Shown: positions 33,824 to 42,746, counted from the stretch's first letter. The stretch is 64,000 nucleotides of DNA from Halanaerobium saccharolyticum (GCF_003259895.1 NZ_QLME01000008.1:1-64000), one strand, 5' to 3'. The notes: generated by a model from the letters alone, not told the origin. Numbers and translations: made by a program.

Positions 33824-34346
33824 TACAAAAGATTTAGCACAGGCGGCTTTGTTGGTAGCGATAGGATTTATTTTACATGCTTTTTTTCCTCCAATTGTAA
33901 TGGGGATGAAACCTGATTTTGCTTTAGCGATGATGTTTATTTTATTAATCATCAAACAGGATTTTAAATTAGGATTTTTAGTTGCAGTAGCTACTGGGAT
34001 TTTTACTGCTTTAACTACAGGTTTTCCTGGAGGCCAGGTGGCAAATATGGTAGATAAGCTGTTAACATTTATGATAGTTTATCCCTTAATTCCAATTATA
34101 GTTAAACTGCCATCTAGAAGATTATCTACCGGAATTATAACAGCTTTTGGTACAATGTTGAGTGGAGGAATTTTCCTCGGTACAGCTGCTTTATTGGTTG
34201 GCTTACCCGGTCCATTTACTGTATTATTTTCTACAGTAGTAATCCCGGCAGCAGTTGTAAACACTATCACAGCAGTTATAGTATTTAGTGTAGTTGATTT
34301 TGCAATGGATGTAGAAGTAGAAGGTACTGAAAACGAAGCTGTATAA
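33813..34346 (+). CDS. trpP: Tryptophan transporter TrpP, copy 2
   Basis: This is a 177-residue paralogue of the preceding gene with the same membrane topology and the signatures FFPPIVMGMKPDFALAMMF and ALTTGFPGGQVANMVDK. It ends in a short acidic tail (EVEGTENEAV). The two copies differ most in the central region around residue 95-110. They may differ in affinity or in their response to tryptophan, since each has its own triplet leader. A clear intrinsic terminator follows, closing the trpP1-trpP2 unit. Confidence 0.87.
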   Translation: MRISTKDLAQAALLVAIGFILHAFFPPIVMGMKPDFALAMMFILLIIKQDFKLGFLVAVATGIFTALTTGFPGGQVANMVDKLLTFMIVYPLIPIIVKLPSRRLSTGIITAFGTMLSGGIFLGTAALLVGLPGPFTVLFSTVVIPAAVVNTITAVIVFSVVDFAMDVEVEGTENEAV

Positions 34347-34361
34347 TTGTAATTTTTAACT

Positions 34362-34395
34362 AACCTCTCAATTTTATGAGGGGTTATTTTTTTTT
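34362..34395 (+). terminator. Intrinsic terminator after trpP2
   Basis: TAACC-CTCA pairs with TGAGGGTTA around an AATTTTA loop (one bulged T), followed by a long T-run to about 34395. It separates the trpP pair from the marR operon. Confidence 0.85.
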
Positions 34396-34423
34396 GTCTT
34401 TTTAATCTAATTCTAATCAATTT

Positions 34424-34441
34424 TAGTTGCATCCTCAACTA
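34424..34441 (+). promoter_or_regulatory. MarR-type operator 1 (overlaps the -35)
   Basis: TAGTTGCATCCTCAACTA is itself a palindrome (TAGTTG-n6-CAACTA), the half-site form usual for MarR dimers. Its exact reverse complement recurs at 34467-34484. It overlaps the likely -35 TTGCAT (34427-34432). Confidence 0.75.
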
Positions 34442-34455
34442 AAATATGATATTAT
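34427..34455 (+). promoter_or_regulatory. Candidate promoter of the marR-RND operon
   Basis: TTGCAT (34427-34432) and TATTAT (34450-34455) are 17 bases apart. The -35 lies in operator 1, and the expected start (about 34462) lies just before operator 2, so a bound regulator would block it. Confidence 0.55.
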
Positions 34456-34466
34456 TTTTATAGAGA

Positions 34467-34484
34467 TAGTTGAGGATGCAACTA
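34467..34484 (+). promoter_or_regulatory. MarR-type operator 2 (downstream of the start site)
   Basis: TAGTTGAGGATGCAACTA is the exact reverse complement of operator 1, 25 bases downstream. It is internally palindromic in the same way. Dual occupancy by the product of the next gene is likely (inference). Confidence 0.75.
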
Positions 34485-34503
34485 ATTTTAGAGAGGTGAA
34501 ATA

Positions 34504-34938
34504 ATGAGAGTTGATGCTCCGATTGGGAAATGGATCGCTAAGTTGTATAAAAATCATGATCAATATGTGGATAATTTGTTGGAAGATTATAATTTAAATC
34601 ATAGTGAAGGGAATTTACTAGTTTATTTATATAAAGATGGAGATGGAATTAGTCAAAACAAATTAAAAGAGAATTTAGCAGTAGATAAAGCTACAATTTC
34701 CAGAGCTATTTATTCATTAATTGAAAAAGATTATTTAAAGAAAAGAAAATCACCAGAAGATGGTAGAGTTAATTTAATATATCTGAGTGAAAAAGCTGAG
34801 GCTGTCAAAGAAGAAATAAATGATATTTATCAGCAGTGGTTTCAAATTTTTATTGATAAAATAGGAGAACAGGAAGCTAAAAGAGTACTGGATAATCTAA
34901 AAAAAATGTATGAAATTGTTAAGACTAGAGAGAATTAA
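34504..34938 (+). CDS. MarR family transcriptional regulator
   Basis: The 144-residue protein has the MarR winged helix-turn-helix fold: dimerisation helices at both ends and a recognition segment (about residues 48-75, NKLKENLAVDKATISRAIYS). The wing EKDYLKKRKSPEDGRVNLIY has the conserved D-x-R. MarR proteins usually repress their own operon and are released by small lipophilic ligands. Two palindromic operators flank its promoter, supporting autoregulation. The transporter gene follows after 42 bases, so it probably controls export of something that acts as its ligand, which cannot be named from the sequence. Confidence 0.92.
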   Translation: MRVDAPIGKWIAKLYKNHDQYVDNLLEDYNLNHSEGNLLVYLYKDGDGISQNKLKENLAVDKATISRAIYSLIEKDYLKKRKSPEDGRVNLIYLSEKAEAVKEEINDIYQQWFQIFIDKIGEQEAKRVLDNLKKMYEIVKTREN

Positions 34939-34980
34939 TGAATATAGTTTATATCTTTTTATAAAGCAGGAGGCGCAGTA

Positions 34981-37701
34981 ATGAGCAGAATATTAAAATA
35001 TAATAAATTTATAGTAATTATAATTTTTTTAATAACTTTATTTTTTCTTTTTCAATTACCCAAGATAGAAATTAATAACGATATTGAAGTATTTTTACCT
35101 GATGATCATCCAACAAAAATGAGCAACAATCAATTGAATGATATTTTTGGAGAAAGTGATAGTATAGTAACGGCAGTTAAATTTAAAAATGGGGAGATAT
35201 TTACTCCTTCTAATTTAGAACGATTATCTGAGTTGAGTTCTGAATTAGAAAACATATCCAGGGTTGATGAAGTTACTTCATTAACAAATGTCGATTATAT
35301 TGAAGGTAGTTCTGAAGGAATGATTGTGGAAGAACTTGTGGAAGAATTACCAACAAATATAGAAGAAAGTAGAAAAATTAAAAGCAAAATATTAAACTGG
35401 GATTTTTATAATGATAATTTGTACTCTGACGATTTCAAATCAACCCAGGTATTAATTAGTCTAAATGATGGTTTAAATAATGAAGAGAAAGAAAAGGCCT
35501 ATTATCAAATTAAAGATATAACAAATAATTTTAAAAATAGTAATACAGAAGTTTATTTAGCAGGGGCTACAGCTGTTAATGTTTTAATGGGACACAGCAT
35601 GATTGAAGATATTAAGTATTTAATCCCTTTTATTATAGGAGTTTTGATTTTAGTACTGTATTTATTTTTTAAAAGAAGTTTAGCGGTTGGTTTAATCTTA
35701 ATGACAGTAATTGTCAGCAGCATCTGGTCTATTGGTTTAATGGCCTATCTTGGCATTAATTTGACTCTGGTTTCAACAGTGATTCCAGTCCTTTTAATTG
35801 CTGTTGGAAGTGCTTATGGAATTCATATACTTAGTCATTATTATGACTATATTAATGAATATCAGGGCGAAATTTCAGTATCTGAACAGAAGGAAGTAGT
35901 TGTTAAAACAGTAGATAAAATGGGTAAAGCTGTATTTTTGGCAGCTTTAACCACAGTAGCAGGTTTTGGTTCACTGGCCTCTAGTGAGATTGTACCAATA
36001 AAAAGTTTTGGTGTTTTTACAGCTTTTGGAATAGCAGCAGCTTTTATAGTTGCATTGTTTTTGATTCCTTCTTTATTGATTATAATTGCTGATTTTAAAG
36101 ATAATTTTAAAACTAAAAATACTGAAACTGTAGAGTTTAAATACTTCTTAGAAAAACTGCATAATTTTTATTCAAAAAGAAGAATATCTATTATAATAAT
36201 TGCTATTTTAATTTTAAGCGCTTCTTTTCTTGGATTTGAAGATATAGTTGTAGATACTCCATTAATTGAAATGTTTAAAGAAGATACAGAAATCAGACAG
36301 GCAGATAATTTTATTAATGACAATTTTTCTGGAACTAATATAATGAGAGTTATGGTAGAAGGTGAAAAAATGGGAGATCTAAATCATCCAGATATTCTAA
36401 CCCGGATGGATGGGTTGCAGCAGCATTTAGTTTCTAATTTTGATGAAGTTGGTAAAGTTTCTTCAATAACAGATTATATTAAAAGAATGAACCAGGTAAT
36501 GAATTATCCGGAAGAAGAAATCACCGATGCTTCTGCTAATAGTGAAGAAAGTACAGAGAGAATTAATGATAGTTCAGAAACCAGTTCCAGTTTTTATGAA
36601 AGTAATAGTGAAAAGAGTACATCAAGTTTTTATGAAGAAGAGGAAAAAGAAACGAGTTCAAGTTTTTATAATGAAGCTGAAAAAAATTCTGAAGATAATA
36701 GTTCTAGTTTTTATCAAAGTGAAAATAATACAGAGAATGACTCACAACCCGAGAAAAAACTGCTCGAAGGACCTGATAAAGAGAAAAAGATTTCCGAGTA
36801 TGAATTTATTCAGCTTTTAAATGCTGCTCTGGCAAGAGCAGAAAAACAAGATTTAAATGCAGAAGAGTTAATAAACTTACTAGAAAAAGAAATGAATTAT
36901 CAAGCTGCAGCTTATTATGAGATTCCAGCTGATTTAGATAAATATGGGGCAGCAACTAAACAGAATCTACAGAATTTGATTTCACAATATTTATTATTAT
37001 ATTCAGGTAGTGTTGACGATTTAATTAATGATCAGTTAGAACCTGATAAAGCTCAAATGTTAATACAGTTAAATGATCCCAGCAATTTAGTTGCTAAAAA
37101 AGTTAGAGCAGAAATTTATGATTATAGTGAAAACTTTCCGGAAAAATATAAACTTACTGTTTCCGGTAATGCAACGATGGCTTTAGAAGCTAATGACTTA
37201 ATAGTCAGCAGTCAGACGAGAAGCATAATGATTTCATTTATTATAGTCTTTTTAATTGTTGCTATTTCCTTTAAATCAGTTATTGCTGGTCTTTATGGGA
37301 TCGTACCTCTGGCGTTTTCACTTATTATTAACTTCGGTTTAATGGGTCATCTGGGAATAAGATTGGATGTCGGAACTGCGATGGTTGCCTCTATTGCTAT
37401 AGGTATTGGAGTGGATTACACAATTCATTTCTTGCATTCTTATCATGCTGAAAGAATGAATGAGGATGATCTTCATTTGGTAACTCAAAGAACTTTAACC
37501 ACTACAGGTAAAGCTATAATTTTCAATGCTATTTCTGTAGCAGCAGGATTTATGGTTCTTTTATTTTCTAATTTTTACCCATTAATCTATTTAGGTTTAC
37601 TGATTGCAGTAACAATGCTTACATCATCAATAGCTTCGTTAACGATTTTGCCGTTGTTGTTAAATTTATTTAAACCAAAGTTTATCCGTAAAGAATATTA
37701 A
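34981..37701 (+). CDS. RND/MMPL superfamily transporter
   Basis: The 906-residue protein has the two-fold RND layout. There is a membrane helix near residue 10-30, a large extracytoplasmic domain, five helices (about 210-370), then a second helix/domain/five-helix set ending near 900. MMPL-type signatures are VGSAYGIHILSHYYDYI and IGIGVDYTIHFLHSYHAERM. Family members move lipids or hydrophobic compounds outward using ion gradients. The second extracytoplasmic domain contains an inserted Ser/Glu/Asn-rich stretch with four (S/T)SSFY copies (residues about 535-578). It is cotranscribed with a LolA-like protein and an outer-membrane barrel, suggesting a trans-envelope lipid or lipoprotein route. 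The substrate is unknown. Confidence 0.9.
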   Translation: MSRILKYNKFIVIIIFLITLFFLFQLPKIEINNDIEVFLPDDHPTKMSNNQLNDIFGESDSIVTAVKFKNGEIFTPSNLERLSELSSELENISRVDEVTSLTNVDYIEGSSEGMIVEELVEELPTNIEESRKIKSKILNWDFYNDNLYSDDFKSTQVLISLNDGLNNEEKEKAYYQIKDITNNFKNSNTEVYLAGATAVNVLMGHSMIEDIKYLIPFIIGVLILVLYLFFKRSLAVGLILMTVIVSSIWSIGLMAYLGINLTLVSTVIPVLLIAVGSAYGIHILSHYYDYINEYQGEISVSEQKEVVVKTVDKMGKAVFLAALTTVAGFGSLASSEIVPIKSFGVFTAFGIAAAFIVALFLIPSLLIIIADFKDNFKTKNTETVEFKYFLEKLHNFYSKRRISIIIIAILILSASFLGFEDIVVDTPLIEMFKEDTEIRQADNFINDNFSGTNIMRVMVEGEKMGDLNHPDILTRMDGLQQHLVSNFDEVGKVSSITDYIKRMNQVMNYPEEEITDASANSEESTERINDSSETSSSFYESNSEKSTSSFYEEEEKETSSSFYNEAEKNSEDNSSSFYQSENNTENDSQPEKKLLEGPDKEKKISEYEFIQLLNAALARAEKQDLNAEELINLLEKEMNYQAAAYYEIPADLDKYGAATKQNLQNLISQYLLLYSGSVDDLINDQLEPDKAQMLIQLNDPSNLVAKKVRAEIYDYSENFPEKYKLTVSGNATMALEANDLIVSSQTRSIMISFIIVFLIVAISFKSVIAGLYGIVPLAFSLIINFGLMGHLGIRLDVGTAMVASIAIGIGVDYTIHFLHSYHAERMNEDDLHLVTQRTLTTTGKAIIFNAISVAAGFMVLLFSNFYPLIYLGLLIAVTMLTSSIASLTILPLLLNLFKPKFIRKEY
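36583..36714 (+). repeat. Four (S/T)SSFY repeats in the RND transporter
   Basis: SSSFY, TSSFY, SSSFY and SSSFY lie with their Phe codons at 36592, 36628, 36664 and 36709, spaced 12, 12 and 15 codons. The linkers are rich in Glu, Asn, Ser and Lys. The stretch looks disordered and extracytoplasmic, and it is absent from ordinary MMPL proteins as far as I know. Confidence 0.85.
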
Positions 37702-37737
37702 AGAAATTAATGTAACTTAAAAAGGAGGAAATTTATA

Positions 37738-38556
37738 ATGAAGAAAAAAAAGAAAATTATTTCAATATGTTTACTAGTTTTATTTATTGTCAGTAGTCTA
37801 AATATGACGGTTGCTGCCATTGATGGTCGTGAGGTTATGGAAAGAGTTGATGAGCGTGATACAGGTGATAGTAGACATGCCTTAATGGGTATGGATTTAA
37901 TTGATTCTGATGGTAATGTGAGACCGAGAGTTTTAGAAGTTTGGTCTCAAAAGGTTGATTTTGAGAGAGATCTGGATCATACTGTCATGGTTTTTCACGA
38001 GCCTTCTTCCATTAAAAACACAAGATTTTTACAAAAAGAAAATGATGGTGAAGATGATGATCAATGGATATATTTACCTGATTTAGGCAGAGTGCGTAGG
38101 ATTTCTGGTGGTCAGGGTGGTGATTCATTTATGGGATCAGATTTTACCTATGATGATATGAAATCCAGAGAAATTGATGACTTTGATTATGAATTATTAG
38201 ATGAAGAAGAGTTCAATGGTTATGAGTGCTATGTAGTGGAAGCAACTCCAAAAAATCCAGAAGACGAGCAGTATGCAAAAACTATAAGCTGGGTTACTAA
38301 AGAGCATTATATTCCAGTAAAAGTTGAAATGTATGATAAAGATAGTGAAGAACTTTATAAAGAAATGAGAGTCGAAAGTGAAGTTAAAAAAATTGATGGT
38401 ATCTGGACAGTATTTTCAACTTTAATGACAGATTTAGATAGTGGCCATAAAACAAATTTATATGTCAAAAAGCGAGATAATAATTACCTACTGGAGTATA
38501 ACGTTGATATTAATGATAGAAGATTTACTCAGCAGTTCTTACAAACTGGTAGATAG
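37738..38556 (+). CDS. LolA-like outer-membrane lipoprotein-sorting protein
   Basis: The 272-residue secreted protein has an N-terminal signal (KKIISICLLVLFIVSSLNMT, cleavage near VAA). The mature part matches the LolA-like family that accompanies RND transporters: RHALMGMDLIDSDGNVRPR, then WIYLPDLGRVRRISGG and GDSFMGSDFTYDDMKSREID. Such proteins are thought to carry a lipid or lipoprotein across the periplasm. There is no lipobox cysteine, so it is probably soluble. It follows the transporter gene by 36 bases with an AAAGGAGG site. Confidence 0.88.
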   Translation: MKKKKKIISICLLVLFIVSSLNMTVAAIDGREVMERVDERDTGDSRHALMGMDLIDSDGNVRPRVLEVWSQKVDFERDLDHTVMVFHEPSSIKNTRFLQKENDGEDDDQWIYLPDLGRVRRISGGQGGDSFMGSDFTYDDMKSREIDDFDYELLDEEEFNGYECYVVEATPKNPEDEQYAKTISWVTKEHYIPVKVEMYDKDSEELYKEMRVESEVKKIDGIWTVFSTLMTDLDSGHKTNLYVKKRDNNYLLEYNVDINDRRFTQQFLQTGR

Positions 38557-38587
38557 AAGCTAGACTTACCCGGGGGAGGGGTTTTAG

Positions 38588-39991
38588 ATGCGGAGAAACA
38601 TTTATAAATCAATAGTCTTATTTGTACTACTTCTGCTTTATTTAACTGTTCCAGTAGCTGCCTTTGATGGTGGTGATTTTTATGAAAGTAAAGCTGAAAC
38701 TGAAAGTGTAGAAATAAATGGTGAAATTGAACCTCAATTTAGAGTTTTTTCAGACAGTGGAGATATAGAAGAAAATTTAAAAGGAGATCTGGAGTTTGTT
38801 TATCCAGGTAATAAGCATGAGTTTAATGTTTTAATTGATTATCAAGTTGGAGCAGTAGAAGAAATTGATTTTAATGAAGTGAATTATAAATATTATGGAG
38901 AAAAATATAATTTTACTGTTGGTAAAAATATTGTAATCTGGGGAAAAGGTGATAAAGTTCATGTTCTAGATAATATTAATGCGGAAGATATGAGTGACTT
39001 TATAAATCCAGAATATAAAAAGCGTCAAATCGGAGAAGAAATGGTTAAAGTTGATCGCTTTTTTAGAGGTGGTAGTGCTAATTTAGAATTTATTTACACA
39101 CAAGATTTCACCCCGAATCGTCTGGCAGAAGATCCAGATAGTCCTTTAGGAAACTGGATTATTAATCCATTCTCAGCAGAAATGAATCTATCAGATCTAG
39201 AAAGAGCTACTGGTTATAGTCCAGCTGAGATTATTAATAGGGTAAAAGATTCGATACCTGATGAAGATAATCAGTTTGGGTTAAGATTTACTGACAGCCG
39301 GGGTGGAACAGATTATGGTTTTAGTTATTATAAGGGTTATTTAAGAGAGCCCAGTTATGATAAGGCAGCACTTGCGTCAGAATTTGAAGCTTTTGAAAAT
39401 GGTAATACCAGCTTTGACTCTGTTTTAGCAGCAGCTGATCTGCAGTACAATGAAGTTGATGTCTTTGGCTTTGAGCTGGCTCGAGTAATTGCTGATATTA
39501 ACAGCCGTTTAGAGTTAGCATATTTCAGAACTGATGATACTGAGGGCAGTGATCCAAGAGTTAGAAATAACAAGATCGCCTGGGTAATTGGTGGAGACCG
39601 TGATCTTCCTATCAGTAATCTTAATTTAAATCTGCAGTTTACAGGTGAGACAATACTGGATGATGATCAGATAGATCAGAATATAGCTGCAATAAATGGA
39701 GAGCAAACTAATATTGATCTGCAGTATGCTGAGGATGGAGATTATACGACAAATAGAGCCGTTTTGAAATTAGAAGATAGTTATCAAAACGAAAAGATTA
39801 TTCCCCAGCTCACCTGGGTCTATAACTTAAATGAACAGGATTATACTCTGGAAGCAGCAGTTGATTATGAACTAAAACAGGATTTAGTTTTAACATTTTC
39901 TCATAAAATCTTTAGAGGTGAGCAGGATACTACTTTTGGTCAATTTGAAGATAATGACTATTCAGCTTTTAGATTAAGTTATAACTTTTAA
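38588..39991 (+). CDS. Outer-membrane beta-barrel protein (DUF1302-like)
   Basis: The 467-residue product has a signal peptide (SIVLFVLLLLYLTVPVAAFD) and then alternating amphipathic strands throughout. It ends in a terminal phenylalanine in the strand SAFRLSYNF, the usual barrel-assembly end. The block IVIWGKGDKVHVLDNINAED resembles the DUF1302 family of outer-membrane proteins often found beside RND/LolA-like genes. A GGGGGAGGGG site lies upstream. It is probably the outer-membrane partner of the RND system, by context. The exact family is less certain than the barrel fold. Confidence 0.78.
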   Translation: MRRNIYKSIVLFVLLLLYLTVPVAAFDGGDFYESKAETESVEINGEIEPQFRVFSDSGDIEENLKGDLEFVYPGNKHEFNVLIDYQVGAVEEIDFNEVNYKYYGEKYNFTVGKNIVIWGKGDKVHVLDNINAEDMSDFINPEYKKRQIGEEMVKVDRFFRGGSANLEFIYTQDFTPNRLAEDPDSPLGNWIINPFSAEMNLSDLERATGYSPAEIINRVKDSIPDEDNQFGLRFTDSRGGTDYGFSYYKGYLREPSYDKAALASEFEAFENGNTSFDSVLAAADLQYNEVDVFGFELARVIADINSRLELAYFRTDDTEGSDPRVRNNKIAWVIGGDRDLPISNLNLNLQFTGETILDDDQIDQNIAAINGEQTNIDLQYAEDGDYTTNRAVLKLEDSYQNEKIIPQLTWVYNLNEQDYTLEAAVDYELKQDLVLTFSHKIFRGEQDTTFGQFEDNDYSAFRLSYNF

Positions 39992-40027
39992 AGATTAGGA
40001 TTAAGAAATTAGAGAAAATATAGGGTC

Positions 40028-40065
40028 AGGCTAAAATTTCTACTTATTCAGAGGAATTTTAGCCT
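40028..40065 (+). terminator. Stem-loop after the barrel gene
   Basis: AGGCTAAAATT (40028-40038) pairs with AATTTTAGCCT (40055-40065) around a 16-base loop. No T-run follows, so it may be a weak terminator or a 3' stabiliser ending the marR-RND unit. Confidence 0.6.
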
Positions 40066-40122
40066 AAGCTCATTTAAGCAGAAAATATTATTAATAAACC
40101 AATTTTCAAAATTGTAAAGCAG

Positions 40123-40151
40123 TTGACATTTTAGTACTCTCTGGGTATAAT
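40123..40151 (+). promoter_or_regulatory. Consensus promoter of the ferredoxin gene
   Basis: TTGACA (40123-40128) and TATAAT (40146-40151) with a 17-base spacer make a perfect sigma-A promoter. A start near 40158 leaves a leader of about 55 bases with AGGAGGTG before the ATG. Confidence 0.85.
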
Positions 40152-40212
40152 AGTTTTGTGAACTTTTTACAAATATTTTTAAAAAAGCTGAATAGCAGGA
40201 GGTGAACAATAA

Positions 40213-40383
40213 ATGGCTCATGTAATTTCTGATGGTTGTATTATGTGTGGTGCCTGTGCACCAGAATGCCCTGTAGATTGTATCAGTGAAGGAGATACTC
40301 AGTATGAAATCGATGCGGACGATTGTATCGATTGTGCAGCTTGTGTATCAGTTTGTCCGGTAGATGTTATTAGCCAGGCATAA
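40213..40383 (+). CDS. 2[4Fe-4S] ferredoxin
   Basis: This is a clostridial-type ferredoxin of 56 residues. Two cluster motifs are intact: C9-x2-C12-x2-C15-x3-C19-P and C38-x2-C41-x2-C44-x3-C48-P. It serves as a low-potential electron carrier for pyruvate:ferredoxin oxidoreductase, hydrogenase and similar enzymes in anaerobes. The gene has its own perfect promoter, a strong AGGAGGTG site and its own terminator, so it forms a monocistronic, probably highly expressed unit. The composition is very acidic, usual for ferredoxins. Confidence 0.96.
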   Translation: MAHVISDGCIMCGACAPECPVDCISEGDTQYEIDADDCIDCAACVSVCPVDVISQA

Positions 40384-40403
40384 GTTTATAAATTTTTGAA
40401 AAA

Positions 40404-40429
40404 ACCGGGGGCTTTTCTCCGGTCTTTTT
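40404..40429 (+). terminator. Intrinsic terminator after the ferredoxin gene
   Basis: ACCGGGG (40404-40410) pairs with CTCCGGT (40417-40423), followed by CTTTTT. The rest of the gap to 40621 (about 190 bases) is AT-rich leader sequence. No glycine riboswitch or other motif was recognised in it. Confidence 0.88.
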
Positions 40430-40621
40430 CATTTTAAGAAGTCAAATTTCTAAATTTTAGTAAAAAAAGAAGCTAGAAATCAAGCAGGATTTAATGTTAT
40501 TTTAGCGAAGTATATTTATATATTAAGAGAAGTGTAATTAATATAAATCAATTAAAGTCTTAAGCGTCATTGTTAGTACATAAATAAGTTTTTATCACTA
40601 AATTAAGGAGATGAGCTTTGA

Positions 40622-41851
40622 ATGCAGGAACTTAAAAAAATTGATCCGGAAATAGCAGCTATTATTGCAGAAGAAGAAAAAAGACAGGCTCAAAATATTG
40701 AATTAATTGCTTCAGAAAACTTTGTTAGTTCTGCTGTAATGGAGGCTGCTGGTTCAGCCCTGACCAACAAGTATGCAGAAGGTTATCCTCACAAAAGATA
40801 TTATGGAGGCTGTGAGGTGGTTGATAAGGCAGAAGAACTGGCAATTAAAAGGGCCAAAGAATTATTTGGTGCTGAACATGCTAATGTCCAGCCCCATTCT
40901 GGTTCACAGGCAAATCAGGCGGTATATTTTTCTCAGGTACCACAAGGTGGAACCATTCTGGCAATGGACCTAACTCACGGCGGACATCTAACTCACGGCA
41001 GCCCGGTTAATATGTCAGGTAAATATTATAATTTTGTTCATTATGGGGTCACAAAAGAAAAAGAAATTATTGACTATGATCAGGTAAGAGCTCTGGCCGA
41101 AGAACATCAACCGGATTTGATTGTTGCTGGAGCCAGTGCCTATCCCAGAGTAATCAACTTTAAAACATTTAAAGAGATAGCTGATTCAGTTGGAGCATTG
41201 TTTATGGTAGATATGGCACATATTGCAGGTCTGGTAGCTGCTGACTTACATCCAAATCCTGTGGGAGCAGCAGATTTTGTAACCACAACAACTCATAAAA
41301 CTTTAAGAGGAACTAGAGGCGGTATGATTCTCTGCAAAGAAAAGTATGCCAAAGATATTGATAAGGCTATTTTTCCGGGACTGCAGGGAGGACCGCTGAT
41401 GCATATTATTGCAGCCAAAGCTGTTTCATTTAAAGAAGCTCTAACAGCTGAATTTATGGAATATCAGCAGCAGATTATTGACAATGCTTATACACTGGCG
41501 GAAGAATTGAAAAGTTATGGTATGCGGCTTGTATCTGGTGGAACAGATAATCATATGATGCTTGTTGACTTAAATAATATGGAGATAACCGGTAAAGAAG
41601 CAGAGGAAGCTCTAGATAAAGTTGGAATTACAGTTAATAAAAACACAATTCCCTTTGAGACTAAAAGTCCTTTTGTAACCAGTGGAATTAGAATTGGAAC
41701 TCCAGCTGTTACAACAAGGGGCATGAAAGAAAAAGATATGAAAAAAATTGCTGAGTTTATTTTTGAGGCTTTAAAGAATCTTGATAATGAAACAGCACTT
41801 AAAGAAATGAAAAAAGAGGTTTATGCGTTTTCTGCTCAGTTTATGGAATAG
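40622..41851 (+). CDS. glyA: Serine hydroxymethyltransferase
   Basis: GlyA interconverts serine and glycine with tetrahydrofolate and is the main source of one-carbon units. The 409-residue protein is full length for the bacterial family. Visible are [27 protein letters not shown], and the PLP lysine motif [16 protein letters not shown] near residue 228. The start has AAGGAG at 40605-40610. It is a single-gene unit closed by a strong terminator. Confidence 0.97.
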   Translation: MQELKKIDPEIAAIIAEEEKRQAQNIELIASENFVSSAVMEAAGSALTNKYAEGYPHKRYYGGCEVVDKAEELAIKRAKELFGAEHANVQPHSGSQANQAVYFSQVPQGGTILAMDLTHGGHLTHGSPVNMSGKYYNFVHYGVTKEKEIIDYDQVRALAEEHQPDLIVAGASAYPRVINFKTFKEIADSVGALFMVDMAHIAGLVAADLHPNPVGAADFVTTTTHKTLRGTRGGMILCKEKYAKDIDKAIFPGLQGGPLMHIIAAKAVSFKEALTAEFMEYQQQIIDNAYTLAEELKSYGMRLVSGGTDNHMMLVDLNNMEITGKEAEEALDKVGITVNKNTIPFETKSPFVTSGIRIGTPAVTTRGMKEKDMKKIAEFIFEALKNLDNETALKEMKKEVYAFSAQFME

Positions 41852-41878
41852 ATTTGAGATAAGCTAATACTTAATTGG

Positions 41879-41903
41879 GCCGGGGAAACCCGGCTGTTTT
41901 TTT
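41879..41903 (+). terminator. Intrinsic terminator after glyA
   Basis: GCCGGG (41879-41884) and CCCGGC (41889-41894) close a GAAA tetraloop, followed by TG and a run of seven T. Confidence 0.93.
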
Positions 41904-41927
41904 AGAATATAAGAAAAAGGTGATATA

Positions 41928-42746
41928 ATGAATGTTAAAATGATTGTTTTTGATCTGGATGGAACTTTATTGGATGCAGAACATCAGCTTCAGGAAAAAA
42001 CTATTGCTGCCGTTAAAATGATAAGGGAGAAAGGAATTAGAACCCTGGTGGCAACAGGCAGAATGTACTGTTCTGCTAAACCTCATACCGATAAACTGGA
42101 AATTGTAGATCCAATAATAACCTATAATGGTGCTCTAGTAGTTGATCCAAAAAATCAACAGCAGATTTTTCATGCACCTATTCCTTTAGAAATTGCAAAA
42201 AAAATCACAAAAATGGTAGTCGAAAATGATTATCATCTGCAGCTGTACATTGATGATCAATTATATGTGGCAGAAGAAAATGAATTTACTGATAGATATG
42301 AAGAAATATCGGGAATCAAAGCTAATGCTGTGGGTAATCTTGATCAGTTTTTAAGTGCTGAACCGACAAAAATGTTGATAATTGAAGAGGATAAAACCAA
42401 ACAGGTTGAAATAAATAATTTTTTAAAAAACAATTTTGCAGATGAGATTGAACTGTCTTCTTCCTATCCATCGTTTATTGAGATTACAAAAAAAGACATG
42501 TCTAAGGCAGTACCTATCAAAAAACTGGCAGCAGATTTTAAGATTAAACAGCAGGATATTATGATTTTTGGAGATGGCTTAAATGATCTGACAATGATTG
42601 AATGGGCCGGTCAGGGTATTGCAATGCAGAATGCCCATCCGGAACTGCAGGAACATGCTGATGATACAGCCCCCAATCATGATGATCTTGGTATTGCAAG
42701 ATACTTAAAAAAATATTTTAAACTTGATCTTGACCTGGAAATTTAA
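41928..42746 (+). CDS. Cof-type HAD family phosphatase
   Basis: The 272-residue protein is a HAD hydrolase of the Cof/YidA subfamily, which dephosphorylates sugar phosphates and similar metabolites. Motif I D9-x-D11-G-T is at the N-terminus (VFDLDGTLLD). Motif II is around TLVATGR, motif III is a lysine before the C-terminal part (KDMSKAVPIKKL), and motif IV is FGDGLNDLTMIEWAG. The type IIb cap lies between about residues 85 and 195. The natural substrate cannot be deduced. Confidence 0.92.
   Translation: MNVKMIVFDLDGTLLDAEHQLQEKTIAAVKMIREKGIRTLVATGRMYCSAKPHTDKLEIVDPIITYNGALVVDPKNQQQIFHAPIPLEIAKKITKMVVENDYHLQLYIDDQLYVAEENEFTDRYEEISGIKANAVGNLDQFLSAEPTKMLIIEEDKTKQVEINNFLKNNFADEIELSSSYPSFIEITKKDMSKAVPIKKLAADFKIKQQDIMIFGDGLNDLTMIEWAGQGIAMQNAHPELQEHADDTAPNHDDLGIARYLKKYFKLDLDLEI

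Noticed and set aside
34079-34438. Open frame on the minus strand running from the marR promoter into trpP2
   Set aside because: It crosses a clear plus-strand terminator and the trpP2 coding region. The composition is that of an antisense of a membrane protein.
40430-40621. Possible glycine or other riboswitch upstream of glyA
   Set aside because: No conserved aptamer core could be found. The region is AT-rich and unstructured by eye.
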